NCBI GenBank assembly: GCA_016714765.1
Contig: JADKCF010000007.1
Coordinates: forward strand, 1 to 64,000
Direction of reading: 5' to 3'
Length of the DNA stretch: 64,000 nucleotides
Source of the DNA: Saprospiraceae bacterium
GTDB lineage: Bacteria > Bacteroidota > Bacteroidia > Chitinophagales > Saprospiraceae
Positions 26,370 to 35,045 of this stretch are shown piece after piece. Made by a program: the position numbers and the translations under genes. Below the pieces are notes generated by a model. That model made no database searches and was not told where the DNA came from. It worked only from the letters and a program-made list of their open reading frames with translations. The stretch's first letter is position 1, and every line of letters starts with the position of its first letter.

Positions 26370-27410
26370 ATGACAGATAAAATATTTCGTAGCAGGGCTC
26401 CGTTGAGACTGGGTTTGGCAGGTGGAGGCACTGATGTCAGCCCATACAGCGATATTTATGGTGGTGCGGTTTTAAATGCTACTATTTCACTTTTTGCATA
26501 TGTAGACATCGAATTGATGACAGACCGAAAAATAGTTTTTGAAGCTAAAGACTATGAAACGTCAGAATCCTATCATATGGATGAGGAAATAGACCTAAAG
26601 GGTCAATTAAATTTGTTGAAAGGTGTGTACAAACGCATCATGATTGATTTTCCCTTTGAACACAAGGGCATAAGAATTACGACCTACGTTCAGGCTCCTC
26701 CTGGTTCAGGCCTGGGATCATCTTCTACACTGGTTGTGGCATTGATTGGCGCTTTTGTCGAAATGCTTAATCTGCCATTGGGTGAATATGACATAGCCCA
26801 TTATGCTTACGAAATAGAAAGAAATGACATTGGTCTTGCTGGAGGGAAACAGGACCAATATGCAGCAACTTTTGGTGGCTTTAACTATATGGAATTTTAT
26901 AAAGATGATAAAACGATAGTAAATCCCTTGAGGATTAAACCTGAATATATTTACGAACTGGAAAAAAATATGGTTCTTTTTTATACTTCAAAGAGTCGTG
27001 AATCCGCAAGAATCATTAAGGAACAAGTGGAAAATGTAAAATCAAATAATTCAGCATCTATCAATGCCATGCACCATATCAAAGAACAGTCAGTGATGAT
27101 GAAAGAAGCTCTGTTGAAAGGAGAACTTCACAACATTGGTAAAATTTTTGATTTCGGTCATATACATAAACGAAACATGGCGGCTAATATCACCAACCCA
27201 CATCTTGAAAATATTTATGATTGTGCAAAATCATCCGGTGCTTCCGGCGGCAAAATAAGTGGTGCCGGAGGAGGTGGATTCATGGCATTTTACTGCCCGG
27301 GAACATCCAGGTATAATGTCATCAAGACTCTATCCAGGTTTGAAGGCAAAACCATCCCTTTTTTATTTACTGAAAAAGGTCTCACCCACTGGAGAGGGAC
27401 CAATATATAA
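26370..27410 (+). CDS. hddA: GHMP kinase, D-glycero-D-manno-heptose 7-phosphate kinase
   Basis: A 346-residue GHMP-superfamily sugar kinase. It opens RAPLRLGLAGGGTDVSPYSD, the heptose/fucose-kinase-like N-terminal motif. It has the ATP loop APPGSGLGSSSTLV around residues 108-121 and the C-terminal GGKISGAGGGGFMAFYC motif. Neighbouring phosphoheptose isomerase and nucleotidyltransferase genes make D-glycero-D-manno-heptose 7-phosphate the likely substrate, giving the 1,7-bisphosphate. It starts 7 bases after the GT4 gene. Confidence 0.88.
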   Translation: MTDKIFRSRAPLRLGLAGGGTDVSPYSDIYGGAVLNATISLFAYVDIELMTDRKIVFEAKDYETSESYHMDEEIDLKGQLNLLKGVYKRIMIDFPFEHKGIRITTYVQAPPGSGLGSSSTLVVALIGAFVEMLNLPLGEYDIAHYAYEIERNDIGLAGGKQDQYAATFGGFNYMEFYKDDKTIVNPLRIKPEYIYELEKNMVLFYTSKSRESARIIKEQVENVKSNNSASINAMHHIKEQSVMMKEALLKGELHNIGKIFDFGHIHKRNMAANITNPHLENIYDCAKSSGASGGKISGAGGGGFMAFYCPGTSRYNVIKTLSRFEGKTIPFLFTEKGLTHWRGTNI

Positions 27411-27422
27411 TTTTTTATTTAT

Positions 27423-27997
27423 ATGAATGATATCAAAAAAATCATCCTGGAGTCGATAGCACTGAAAACGAAGCTGACAGAAGATCATATATTTTGTCTA
27501 AAGTAGAAGATGCTATCCAAGAGATAACATCAGCTTTGAAAAATGGAAATAAAATTCTTTTTTGTGGTAATGGTGGAAGTGCCGCTGACGCTCAGCATCT
27601 GGCAGCCGAGTTCAGTGGCAGATTTTACAAAGATAGAAAAGCCCTGCCAGCCGAAGCACTTCATGTCAATACCTCTTATCTTACAGCAGTTGCCAATGAC
27701 TACAGTTTTGATGTCGTTTATTCAAGGCTGGTTGATGGCATAGGCATGCCAGGAGACGTTTTGGTAGGTCTATCGACGAGTGGCAACAGCAAAAACATTT
27801 TTAACGCCGTACAAACTGCTGGAGAAAAAGGAATGAAAACTATTTGTTTGACAGGTAGCAATGGTGGACTTATGAAAGGAAAGTGCGATATCTTACTGAA
27901 TATACCTTCTGATGACACACCCCGCATTCAGGAATGTCACATCATGGTAGGACATATTATCTGTCAGAAAGTGGAGGAAAATTACTTTGGCATATGA
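27423..27997 (+). CDS. gmhA: Phosphoheptose isomerase, frameshifted near the N-terminus
   Basis: GmhA converts sedoheptulose 7-phosphate to D-glycero-D-manno-heptose 7-phosphate. The start ATG at 27423 gives MNDIKKIILESIALKTKLTEDHIF. One T is missing near 27497, after which the frame continues as SKVEDAIQEITSALKNGNKILFCGNGGSAADAQHLAAEFSGRF, the SIS-domain sugar-phosphate site, then VGLSTSGNSKNIFNAV and CLTGSNGGLMKG. The C-terminus (DTPRIQECHIMVGHIICQKVEE) is complete. Restored length is about 191 residues, normal for the family. The stop overlaps the hddC start (ATGA). Confidence 0.9.
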
Positions 27998-28688
27998 AAA
28001 ATTACTCAGCTGTAATACTGGCGGGTGGATTAGGCACCCGATTAAAGTCAGCTGTACCTGACCTGCCAAAGTGCCTTGCACCCGTTGCAGGTAAACCGTT
28101 TTTGGATCATGTGATAACGTATCTACTTTCATGTAATGTAACTAAATTTGTATTCGCCCTTGGTTATCGGCACGAAATGGTATTGGAACATCTTCAATCT
28201 TATTGGCCTCAGCTGGACTATACATATACAGTAGAACAATACCCTGCCGGTACTGGAGGCGCAATAAGTCTGGCCAGTGTTATGATAACAGCTGATGATT
28301 TTATTGTCGTAAATGGGGATACACTTTTTAAAGCAGATTTGGATCATTTGATGGCCTGCCATTTTTCAACAGATGCATTAGTTACCCTTGTACTAAAGCC
28401 AATGAAGGATTTTGACAGATATGGTACAGTACAGCTTGATAAAACACAAACAGTCACGCTTTTCTGCGAAAAAAAATATATGACCGAAGGTATTATAAAT
28501 GGGGTGTTTATGCTATAAACAAATCAAAGCTTATTGCACTGAATCTACCTCCAAAATACTCTTTTGAAAAAGAAGTACTGGAGAAACATGCGGGTTCGGG
28601 CGTAATAAAAGGCGTCATTTCAGAAGCTTATTTTATAGATATAGGGATTCCTGAAGATTTTAAGAAAGCAGATACTGACCTTTGCTGA
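27994..28688 (+). CDS. hddC: D-glycero-D-manno-heptose 1-phosphate guanylyltransferase-like nucleotidyltransferase, frameshifted
   Basis: A sugar-1-phosphate nucleotidyltransferase with the signature AVILAGGLGTRLKSAVPDLPKCLAPVAGKPFLDH at residues 6-39 and the metal-site VVNGDTLF. One base is missing near 28503: the frame reads NGVFML-stop, but restoring a G gives NGGVYAINKSKLIAL and the normal C-terminus ending SEAYFIDIGIPEDFKKADTDLC. Restored length is about 231 residues. With hddA and gmhA it would yield GDP-D-glycero-D-manno-heptose (or a related NDP form). The intervening phosphatase GmhB is not encoded in the window. Confidence 0.87.
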
Positions 28689-28713
28689 TATTCATTGACA
28701 AATAAAACTCATT

Positions 28714-30135
28714 ATGGAATTCATTAGTGTTTTTGATGTTTTTAAAATTGGTGTGGGGCCATCATCCTCTCATACACTGGGCCCGTGGAAGGCGGCGCTA
28801 AAATTTATCAGCCATTGTAAGCAGCTGAACATTTTATCTGTAGACAAAAGTCTCCGGATATCCCTGTTCGGGTCTCTTTCTCTGACAGGCAAAGGCCATG
28901 CTACCGACCTTGCTGTGATGATGGGACTGACCGGCCAAGACCCTGTGACCGTCGACACATCTGCTATCAGCGATATGATAAGCAACATCCGACATCTTAA
29001 AAAAATAAAGGTGGATGAGATGACAGTATTAGATTTTGATCCTGATTTTGATATTGCATTCGAAAAAGATTTTTTGCCTTACCATCCTAATGGCATGGTG
29101 TTTAGTGTCCTGCAACAGGACGGTACAATTGTCTTTAAAGAAACATATTACTCTGTGGGTGGTGGGTTTATAGTCCTGGAAGGCGAACCGATAACCTCTT
29201 TATCAAACACTCTTATCCATCCGTTTCCGATACAAAACAGTAAAGAACTACTCAGTTATTGCAAAGTGCACAATATGGATATTTCTGACATTGTGATGAA
29301 CAATGAGTTGGTCGACAGAACTGAAGATGAGGTCAGAAACCAACTCATCACTATATGGGATGTAATGCTGGATAGTATGTACATTGGATGTCACTGTGGA
29401 GGCTATTTGCCCGGAAATCTCAAGGTTAAAAGAAGAGCAGCAGATGTAATCTCAAAATTACATTCAAGTGATGGGTACAATAATAAATTAAACTGGCTCG
29501 AGACTATCAGAGGGCTTACACCTGGATTTCAGGATGTGATGAAGTGGGTAGGTAGTTTTGCCATTGCTGTAAATGAAGTGAATGCCTCATTCGGCAGAGT
29601 GGTGACAGCGCCGACTAACGGAAGTGCGGGAGTAATCCCTGCTGTACTTATGTATTACTTATGCTTTGTAAACAAAAAAGCCTCTGAAAATGAAATTGTT
29701 AAATTTCTATTGACTGCCGGAGAAATAGGAAGTATATTTAAAAAAGGTTCCACTATATCGGCTGCTATGGGAGGATGTCAGGCGGAAATAGGTGTTTCAT
29801 CCGCTATGGCTGCAGCTGCATTGACCGAACTTATGGGAGGGACGCCTGACCAATGTACAATAGCAGCTGAAGTGGCTATGGAACATCACTTGGGCATGAC
29901 TTGTGACCCTATTGGAGGATTGGTACAAGTACCATGTATAGAACGTAATTCAATGGGGGCTATCAAAGCTATCAATGCTGCAGCTATTGCCCTGGATCGC
30001 AATGCTGAAGATATAAAAGTCCCTCTTGATAATGTCATTATTACTATGTGGGAAACAGCACAGGATATGCATAGGAAATATAAAGAAACTTCAGAAGGTG
30101 GATTGGCCACAGCTGTTTATATTGTCGATTGCTGA
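28714..30135 (+). CDS. sdaA: L-serine ammonia-lyase, iron-sulfur type, single chain
   Basis: The enzyme deaminates L-serine to pyruvate and ammonia using a [4Fe-4S] cluster. The 473 residues hold both domains: the N-terminal beta region (SVFDVFKIGVGPSSSHTLGPWKAA) and the C-terminal alpha region (FGRVVTAPTNGSAGVIPAVLMY, then GSTISAAMGGCQAEIGVSSAMAAAAL and MTCDPIGGLVQVPCIERN). The cluster Cys residues are in place. It begins 26 bases after hddC and may be read through from that unit, though functionally unrelated. Confidence 0.94.
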   Translation: MEFISVFDVFKIGVGPSSSHTLGPWKAALKFISHCKQLNILSVDKSLRISLFGSLSLTGKGHATDLAVMMGLTGQDPVTVDTSAISDMISNIRHLKKIKVDEMTVLDFDPDFDIAFEKDFLPYHPNGMVFSVLQQDGTIVFKETYYSVGGGFIVLEGEPITSLSNTLIHPFPIQNSKELLSYCKVHNMDISDIVMNNELVDRTEDEVRNQLITIWDVMLDSMYIGCHCGGYLPGNLKVKRRAADVISKLHSSDGYNNKLNWLETIRGLTPGFQDVMKWVGSFAIAVNEVNASFGRVVTAPTNGSAGVIPAVLMYYLCFVNKKASENEIVKFLLTAGEIGSIFKKGSTISAAMGGCQAEIGVSSAMAAAALTELMGGTPDQCTIAAEVAMEHHLGMTCDPIGGLVQVPCIERNSMGAIKAINAAAIALDRNAEDIKVPLDNVIITMWETAQDMHRKYKETSEGGLATAVYIVDC

Positions 30136-30172
30136 TGTTTTCTTTATTGCCAAAAGATTTACAGAAAAAAAT

Positions 30173-30916
30173 CTAAATGCCCTTAATTTTATAGTAGTGA
30201 TTTGGATCGTCTACCCTGATAATATTTTCATTGATGTAATTAGACTCCACCAGTCCGTCCCTTAATTTGATAATACGATGGGCATGGTCAGCAATATCCG
30301 GTTCGTGAGTGACTACAATGATAGTATTACCTGCATTATGTATACGTTCGAAAATCCCCATGATCTCTACAGATGTTTTGGTATCGAGGTTGCCTGTAGG
30401 TTCATCTGCAAGGATGATAGCAGGATCATTTACCAGTGCCCGGGCTATCGCAACTCTTTGCCGCTGTCCACCAGAAAGTTCATTCGGCTTGTGTGTCATC
30501 CTGTCTCCCAGGCCAACTTTCATCATGGCCTCAGTAGCTTTCTCTATTCTTACTTTTTTACTGTATCCCGCATATACCAACGGTAATGCCACATTTTCCA
30601 GGGATGATAATCGAGGAAGCAAGTTGAAAGTCTGGAAAACAAACCCGATTTGTTTGTTTCTAACCTCTGCCAGTTCACTATCAGACATCATGCTTACATC
30701 TATGTCATTAAGTATATAACTCCCAGATGTGGGACTATCCAGACATCCCAGTATATTCATCAAAGTAGATTTTCCTGACCCAGAAGGCCCCATAAGTGCT
30801 ACATATTCATTTTTATCAATAGACAAAGATATTGACTTAAGCGCATTGATGATTTCGTCTCCCATTTTGTAGGTTTTCGAAATATTCTCCAGGGTTATGA
30901 TAGTTTGTGTTGTCAT
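30173..30916 (-). CDS. ABC transporter ATPase, LolD/MacB type
   Basis: A 247-residue ATP-binding subunit with Walker A GPSGSGKST (about residues 42-50), the signature LSGGQRQRVAIARAL, Walker B IILADEPTGNLD and the switch His in VVTHEPDIADHA. These put it in the LolD/MacB/FtsE group, which works with MacB-type permeases in lipoprotein or peptide extrusion. No permease gene is in the window. The start directly follows the gatC stop, an arrangement seen in other Bacteroidota. Confidence 0.88.
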   Translation of the reverse strand: MTTQTIITLENISKTYKMGDEIINALKSISLSIDKNEYVALMGPSGSGKSTLMNILGCLDSPTSGSYILNDIDVSMMSDSELAEVRNKQIGFVFQTFNLLPRLSSLENVALPLVYAGYSKKVRIEKATEAMMKVGLGDRMTHKPNELSGGQRQRVAIARALVNDPAIILADEPTGNLDTKTSVEIMGIFERIHNAGNTIIVVTHEPDIADHAHRIIKLRDGLVESNYINENIIRVDDPNHYYKIKGI

Positions 30917-31203
30917 TTATTCTATTACTTTGGGCACAGCAAAATATTGTCCGATGACTTGAGGTGCATTTTTAATCCTTGTGATCTCAATAGTCCATTG
31001 TTTGGTTGGTCAGGTCTCATTACGTTGGTGGTATGGGTCATATGCCTCAGCGGGATAACATCCTCAGTGTCCACCTCCCCTATTTTGTCAAACATACTCA
31101 CAATACTAGCCAGGTCATTTTTAAGTGCCGACTTTTCATCACTGTGTAACTTAAGCCTGGACAAGGTCTCTAATTTTGTTATTAACTGGTCATCAATTTT
31201 CAT
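30917..31203 (-). CDS. gatC: Asp-tRNA(Asn)/Glu-tRNA(Gln) amidotransferase subunit C, frameshifted near its end
   Basis: GatC stabilises the GatAB amidotransferase. The 95-residue protein starts MKIDDQLITKLETLSRLKLHSDEKSALKNDL and has the conserved MFDKIGEVDTEDVIPL and MRPDQPNN blocks. One A is missing from a short A-run near 30968 (GGATTAAAAATGC). With it restored, the C-terminus reads GLKNAPQVIGQYFAVPKVIE and stops at 30917-30919, directly before the ABC gene. This is a textbook homopolymer indel in an otherwise perfect gene. Confidence 0.88.
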
Positions 31204-31437
31204 ACAAACACCATTTACAAATAAAGTGGCAATATAACAGCAAAATAAATATTTTAAGTAAATTTATAGACAATATGTAGTTTTAACTCGCCAAAATCAA
31301 CAAAATCAATACAAATTTGTATTTTTGGACATTTTTAAAAATGATTTGATCTTCTGACTTTCAAGCGATTTTCGAAACCACGGGCTATCATCATTTTTGC
31401 AATCTGTATTATAAAAAATGAATCTATAACAGACCCT

Positions 31438-32063
31438 ATGCACCAACTTAAACACATAGCTATTGCAGGCAATATTGGTGCCGGCAAGACAACTTTGACT
31501 GAAATGCTCTCAAAACACTACGGATGGGATGTTCAGTATGAAGACACAACCACCAATCCTTACTTAGCAGACTTTTATGAAGATATGCACCGATGGTCAT
31601 TCAATCTTCAAATTTATTTTTTGAATAGTCGTTATGATCAGATTCTCAAGATCAGAAAAGGTACAAAAACGGTAATTCAAGACAGAACCATTTATGAAGA
31701 CGCACATATTTTTGCTCCTAATCTTCATGATATGAATTTAATGTCTTCGAGAGATTTTTCCAATTACTTCGAACTTTTTAAACTGATGTCTTCCCAGGTA
31801 GAACCTCTGATTTATTGATATATCTGAGATCCGGTATTCCTAAACTGGTGCACCACATCCACACAAGAGGAAGAGATTATGAAGGCAATATGAGTCTGGA
31901 TTACCTCAAAAAACTCAATGAGCGCTATGAATCCTGGATAGACGGATACAAAGAGGGCAACTTGCTTGTTATCAATAACGATAACATGGATTTTAAAAAC
32001 AATCCGGAAGACCTTGGCAGCATCATAGAAAAAGTTGATGCAGAAATCAATGGACTTTTCTAA
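31438..32063 (+). CDS. Deoxynucleoside kinase, frameshifted
   Basis: A dNK/TK2-like kinase that phosphorylates deoxynucleosides for salvage. Walker A GNIGAGKTT is at residues 11-19. YEDTTTNPYLADFYEDM and IQDRTIYEDAHIFAPNL carry the substrate Glu and the DRS/DRT-like motif. After VEP at about 31805 one base is missing (PPDLLIYLRSGIPKLVHHI is expected). The remainder continues in the next frame with the lid HTRGRDYEGNM and ends at 32063. Restored length is about 209 residues, normal. It starts a plus-strand unit with YggS. Confidence 0.87.
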
Positions 32064-32074
32064 ACAGCTGCCAA

Positions 32075-32728
32075 ATGTATAAAGAGATAGCAGAATACAC
32101 AAATACTCATCACGTCAAATTGGTAGCAGTATCAAAAACAAAACCTGTTGCTGACATTCAGATACTATATGATGCGGGACAAAGAATATTTGGTGAAAAT
32201 AAAGTGCAGGAAATGGTGGAAAAATATCAAAGTCTACCAAAAGATATACAATGGCACCTCATCGGTCATCTCCAAAAAAACAAAGTCAAATATATAGCTC
32301 CGTTTGTGAGCATGATTCACTCGGTAGACAGTGCAGAATTACTTGACACAATATATAAAGAAGCCGCCAAAAACGAAACTAAAATAAACATATTATTACA
32401 GTTTCACATAGCTAAGGAAGAAACTAAATTTGGGTTGGCCATAGAGGAAACTACCAATTTGCTTGATAAGCTCGATCCTAGATATGCTAATCATGTATCT
32501 TTTTGTGGGGTCATGGGTATGGCAAGCTTTACTTCTGATGAAAACATCATTCGAAATGAATTCAGGGCATTAAAAACGATTTTCCAAACCATTAAAAATA
32601 AGTACTTCTCAGCTGACCCATCCTTTTGTGAAATCTCTATGGGCATGTCCAGTGATTACAAAATAGCCATTGAAGAAGGCTCTACAATGGTAAGAATAGG
32701 CAGTGCTATATTCGGTCATAGACCCTGA
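32075..32728 (+). CDS. YggS-family pyridoxal phosphate homeostasis protein
   Basis: A 217-residue alanine-racemase-fold protein that binds PLP but has no known racemase activity and affects PLP and amino acid pools. The PLP lysine is K21 in VAVSKTKP. The family motifs FGENKVQEM, WHLIGHLQKNKVKY, GLMGM-like GVMGMASF and SMGMSSDYKIAIEEGSTMVRIGSAIFG are present. It begins 12 bases after the kinase and its end overlaps the convergent patatin gene by 13 bases. Confidence 0.92.
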   Translation: MYKEIAEYTNTHHVKLVAVSKTKPVADIQILYDAGQRIFGENKVQEMVEKYQSLPKDIQWHLIGHLQKNKVKYIAPFVSMIHSVDSAELLDTIYKEAAKNETKINILLQFHIAKEETKFGLAIEETTNLLDKLDPRYANHVSFCGVMGMASFTSDENIIRNEFRALKTIFQTIKNKYFSADPSFCEISMGMSSDYKIAIEEGSTMVRIGSAIFGHRP

Positions 32729-33537
32729 GAATGAACAGTGATAGGCAAATCGGTGATGGTTCCTGAGATTTTATATTTTTCGAACATCTTTTGTCCTTCA
32801 AGATATCCTATTTCATACATTTTATACACATTACGTCTGTCAAAGAGATTAAACCGGGTTAGCTCCTTAGGTTCTATCATAATATCACAATGTTGAAACT
32901 TCAAATAAGGAATAGCGGATGTACTGATGCTGAATGCTCGCTGCAAAACCTTTAGTGAAGTATTTAATTCTCCCGAAGGTATATCAGTGATCGGATTGAC
33001 ATACACACCGATGATGGATTTGCATTTGCCAATGAGTTGTTCTACAGGAAAATTATTTATAATCCCACCATCACTATAGTAAGTATCGTTGTGCCAAACC
33101 GGCGAAAATACAAATGGAAATGCACAAGATGCCAGAATCGCTTTATTTAAAGTGCCATTGGAAAATGTAACCAGCTTGCCCTTTAGCATATCCGTCGCAC
33201 ATATATATAATGGAATTTCAAGATCCTCGTAGCTATTTTGTTTTATAAATTCATCAATATAGGTGATAAACTTGTCAGTATCAAGCAGTCCAGGCTTTTT
33301 ATAGGAATAATGCGCCAATGAAAACAGCCTTGGCTTCATAAACAAATCAAGCATTTTTTCACAAGACAATCCTGCTGCGTAGCATGCTCCCACCAATGCA
33401 CCGGCACTTACACCTGAAATAATATTGGCTTTCAAACCAGCATCATGCATAGCCTGTATGACACCTACATGGGCAGCCCCTCTGAATCCACCTCCTGAAA
33501 GGACTAAACCAATTTCATACTCGCTATTTCTCAACAT
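32716..33537 (-). CDS. Patatin-like phospholipase
   Basis: A 273-residue serine hydrolase of the patatin/RssA type. The oxyanion loop LSGGGFRGAAHVG lies at residues 13-25, the nucleophile is S44 in GVSAG, and the dyad Asp is in YSDGGIINNFP. No signal peptide is visible, so it is probably cytosolic and acts on lipid acyl chains. It is a single gene on the minus strand and convergent with YggS. Confidence 0.9.
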   Translation of the reverse strand: MLRNSEYEIGLVLSGGGFRGAAHVGVIQAMHDAGLKANIISGVSAGALVGACYAAGLSCEKMLDLFMKPRLFSLAHYSYKKPGLLDTDKFITYIDEFIKQNSYEDLEIPLYICATDMLKGKLVTFSNGTLNKAILASCAFPFVFSPVWHNDTYYSDGGIINNFPVEQLIGKCKSIIGVYVNPITDIPSGELNTSLKVLQRAFSISTSAIPYLKFQHCDIMIEPKELTRFNLFDRRNVYKMYEIGYLEGQKMFEKYKISGTITDLPITVHSQGL

Positions 33538-33644
33538 ATTTGTACTTTTATAAAGTATAACAGTGAATTGAAATAAAAAATTCTGAAATTATTATCATTT
33601 CTAAAAAAGCTACATTAATAGGCAATCAAAAATAATAGGTCCTA

Positions 33645-35000
33645 CTATTTACCCTTTGCAAGAACAAGGTCATCCTTATCCCTCACAAAAATGGCAGCAA
33701 TAGCCCCCGCAATCATCAACGAACCCGCCACAACAATGGCAAAAATAGAATGGTCGCCATACACATTTTTGAGCAGCGGCCCACCAATCAATCCATTGGT
33801 AATCTGTGGTACAGTAATAAAAAAGTTAAATATCCCCATATAAATCCCCATCTTCTTGGCTGGAATAGAGCCGGCAAGCATAGCGTATGGCATTGCCAGA
33901 ATACTCGCCCAGGCCATACCTACTCCTATCATAGGATAAACCAGATTCTCGGGATTGCTTATAAAATAAATAGAAATCAAACCAATACCCCCCGCAAGTA
34001 GAGATAGAGAATGTGTGTATTTACGTCCAATGTTGGCAGCGATGTATGGTAGGGCAAAGGCATAAATAGCAGAAACCAGATTATAAATCCCAAATATATA
34101 TCCAACTTTATTGCCAGCATCCTGATATAAAGGTGATGTTGTATCATTAGGTGCCAGCCCATAAACGTGCTCTGCAATGGCAGGTGTGCTATATACCCAC
34201 ATTCCAAATAATGCAAACCACGAACAAAACTGCACCAAACCCAACTGTTTCATGGTATCAGGCATATTGCCCAGGTCTGTTATAATAGATGAAATCACAT
34301 TTGTCTTATGATCAATGGCTGCTTCTCCATGGGCATCATCAAACTTTGCCAATTCTTCCGGTGAATATTCGGTTGTTGTAAATAAGGTCCATAAAATGGC
34401 ACCTAAAAGTAACAAAGCGCCAAGTAAAAAAGAGTAAATAACATTGGCCGGAACAGCACCATTTTCAGCTTGTCCAGAAACACCAAACCAATCCACCAGA
34501 ATAGTAGGCAGCCAGGACCCAACTACAGCACCTAATCCAATCAATACCGTCTGAATGGCAAATCCAGCTGTCCTTTGGTCTGTTGAAAGTTTATCGGCCA
34601 CCAATGCCCTGAATGGCTCCATGGCTACATTGAACGAAGCATCCATTATCATGAGCATACCGGCACCTACCCAAAGAGCTGGCAAAAATGCGGTAAATAA
34701 TCCTGCATTGGGCATCAGTATCAAACCAATGGATGCTAAAATTGCACCTGCAAGAAAGTATGGCTTACGTCTTCCCATTTTAGTCCATGTCCGGTCACTA
34801 TAATGCCCGATCAAAGGTTGTACCAGCATACCGGTAATAGGCGCTACCAACCAAAACCAACCCAATTGATGTGTGTCTGCTCCAAGAGTCTGTAGGATAC
34901 GGGAAGCATTGGCATTCTGTAAGGCAAATCCTGCTTGAATCCCTAAAAAACCTACACTCATGTTCCATATGGCGGCTTTTGATAATAATGGTTTTTTCAT
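33645..35000 (-). CDS. MFS transporter, SLC45-like alpha-glucoside/maltose carrier
   Basis: A 451-residue major facilitator with about 12 membrane helices. The opening block (FALQNANASRILQTLG), GLMVxPxIGxxSD-type loop (GMLVQPLIGHYSDRTW) and MGRRKPYFLAGAIL are typical of the SLC45/glycoside-cation symporter group. Bacterial members take up maltose or related alpha-glucosides. It lies 45 bases after a GH13 lipoprotein gene, giving a hydrolase and uptake pair for starch-derived sugars. Confidence 0.87.
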   Translation of the reverse strand: MKKPLLSKAAIWNMSVGFLGIQAGFALQNANASRILQTLGADTHQLGWFWLVAPITGMLVQPLIGHYSDRTWTKMGRRKPYFLAGAILASIGLILMPNAGLFTAFLPALWVGAGMLMIMDASFNVAMEPFRALVADKLSTDQRTAGFAIQTVLIGLGAVVGSWLPTILVDWFGVSGQAENGAVPANVIYSFLLGALLLLGAILWTLFTTTEYSPEELAKFDDAHGEAAIDHKTNVISSIITDLGNMPDTMKQLGLVQFCSWFALFGMWVYSTPAIAEHVYGLAPNDTTSPLYQDAGNKVGYIFGIYNLVSAIYAFALPYIAANIGRKYTHSLSLLAGGIGLISIYFISNPENLVYPMIGVGMAWASILAMPYAMLAGSIPAKKMGIYMGIFNFFITVPQITNGLIGGPLLKNVYGDHSIFAIVVAGSLMIAGAIAAIFVRDKDDLVLAKGK

Positions 35001-35045
35001 CTTCTATTTTTAATATAATTGTAAGATTGTAATACGTATTAAAAC

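Noticed and set aside
27423..28688. Programmed ribosomal frameshifting in gmhA and hddC.
   Set aside because: No slippery heptamer with downstream structure is apparent, and identical one-base defects occur in many unrelated genes of the window.
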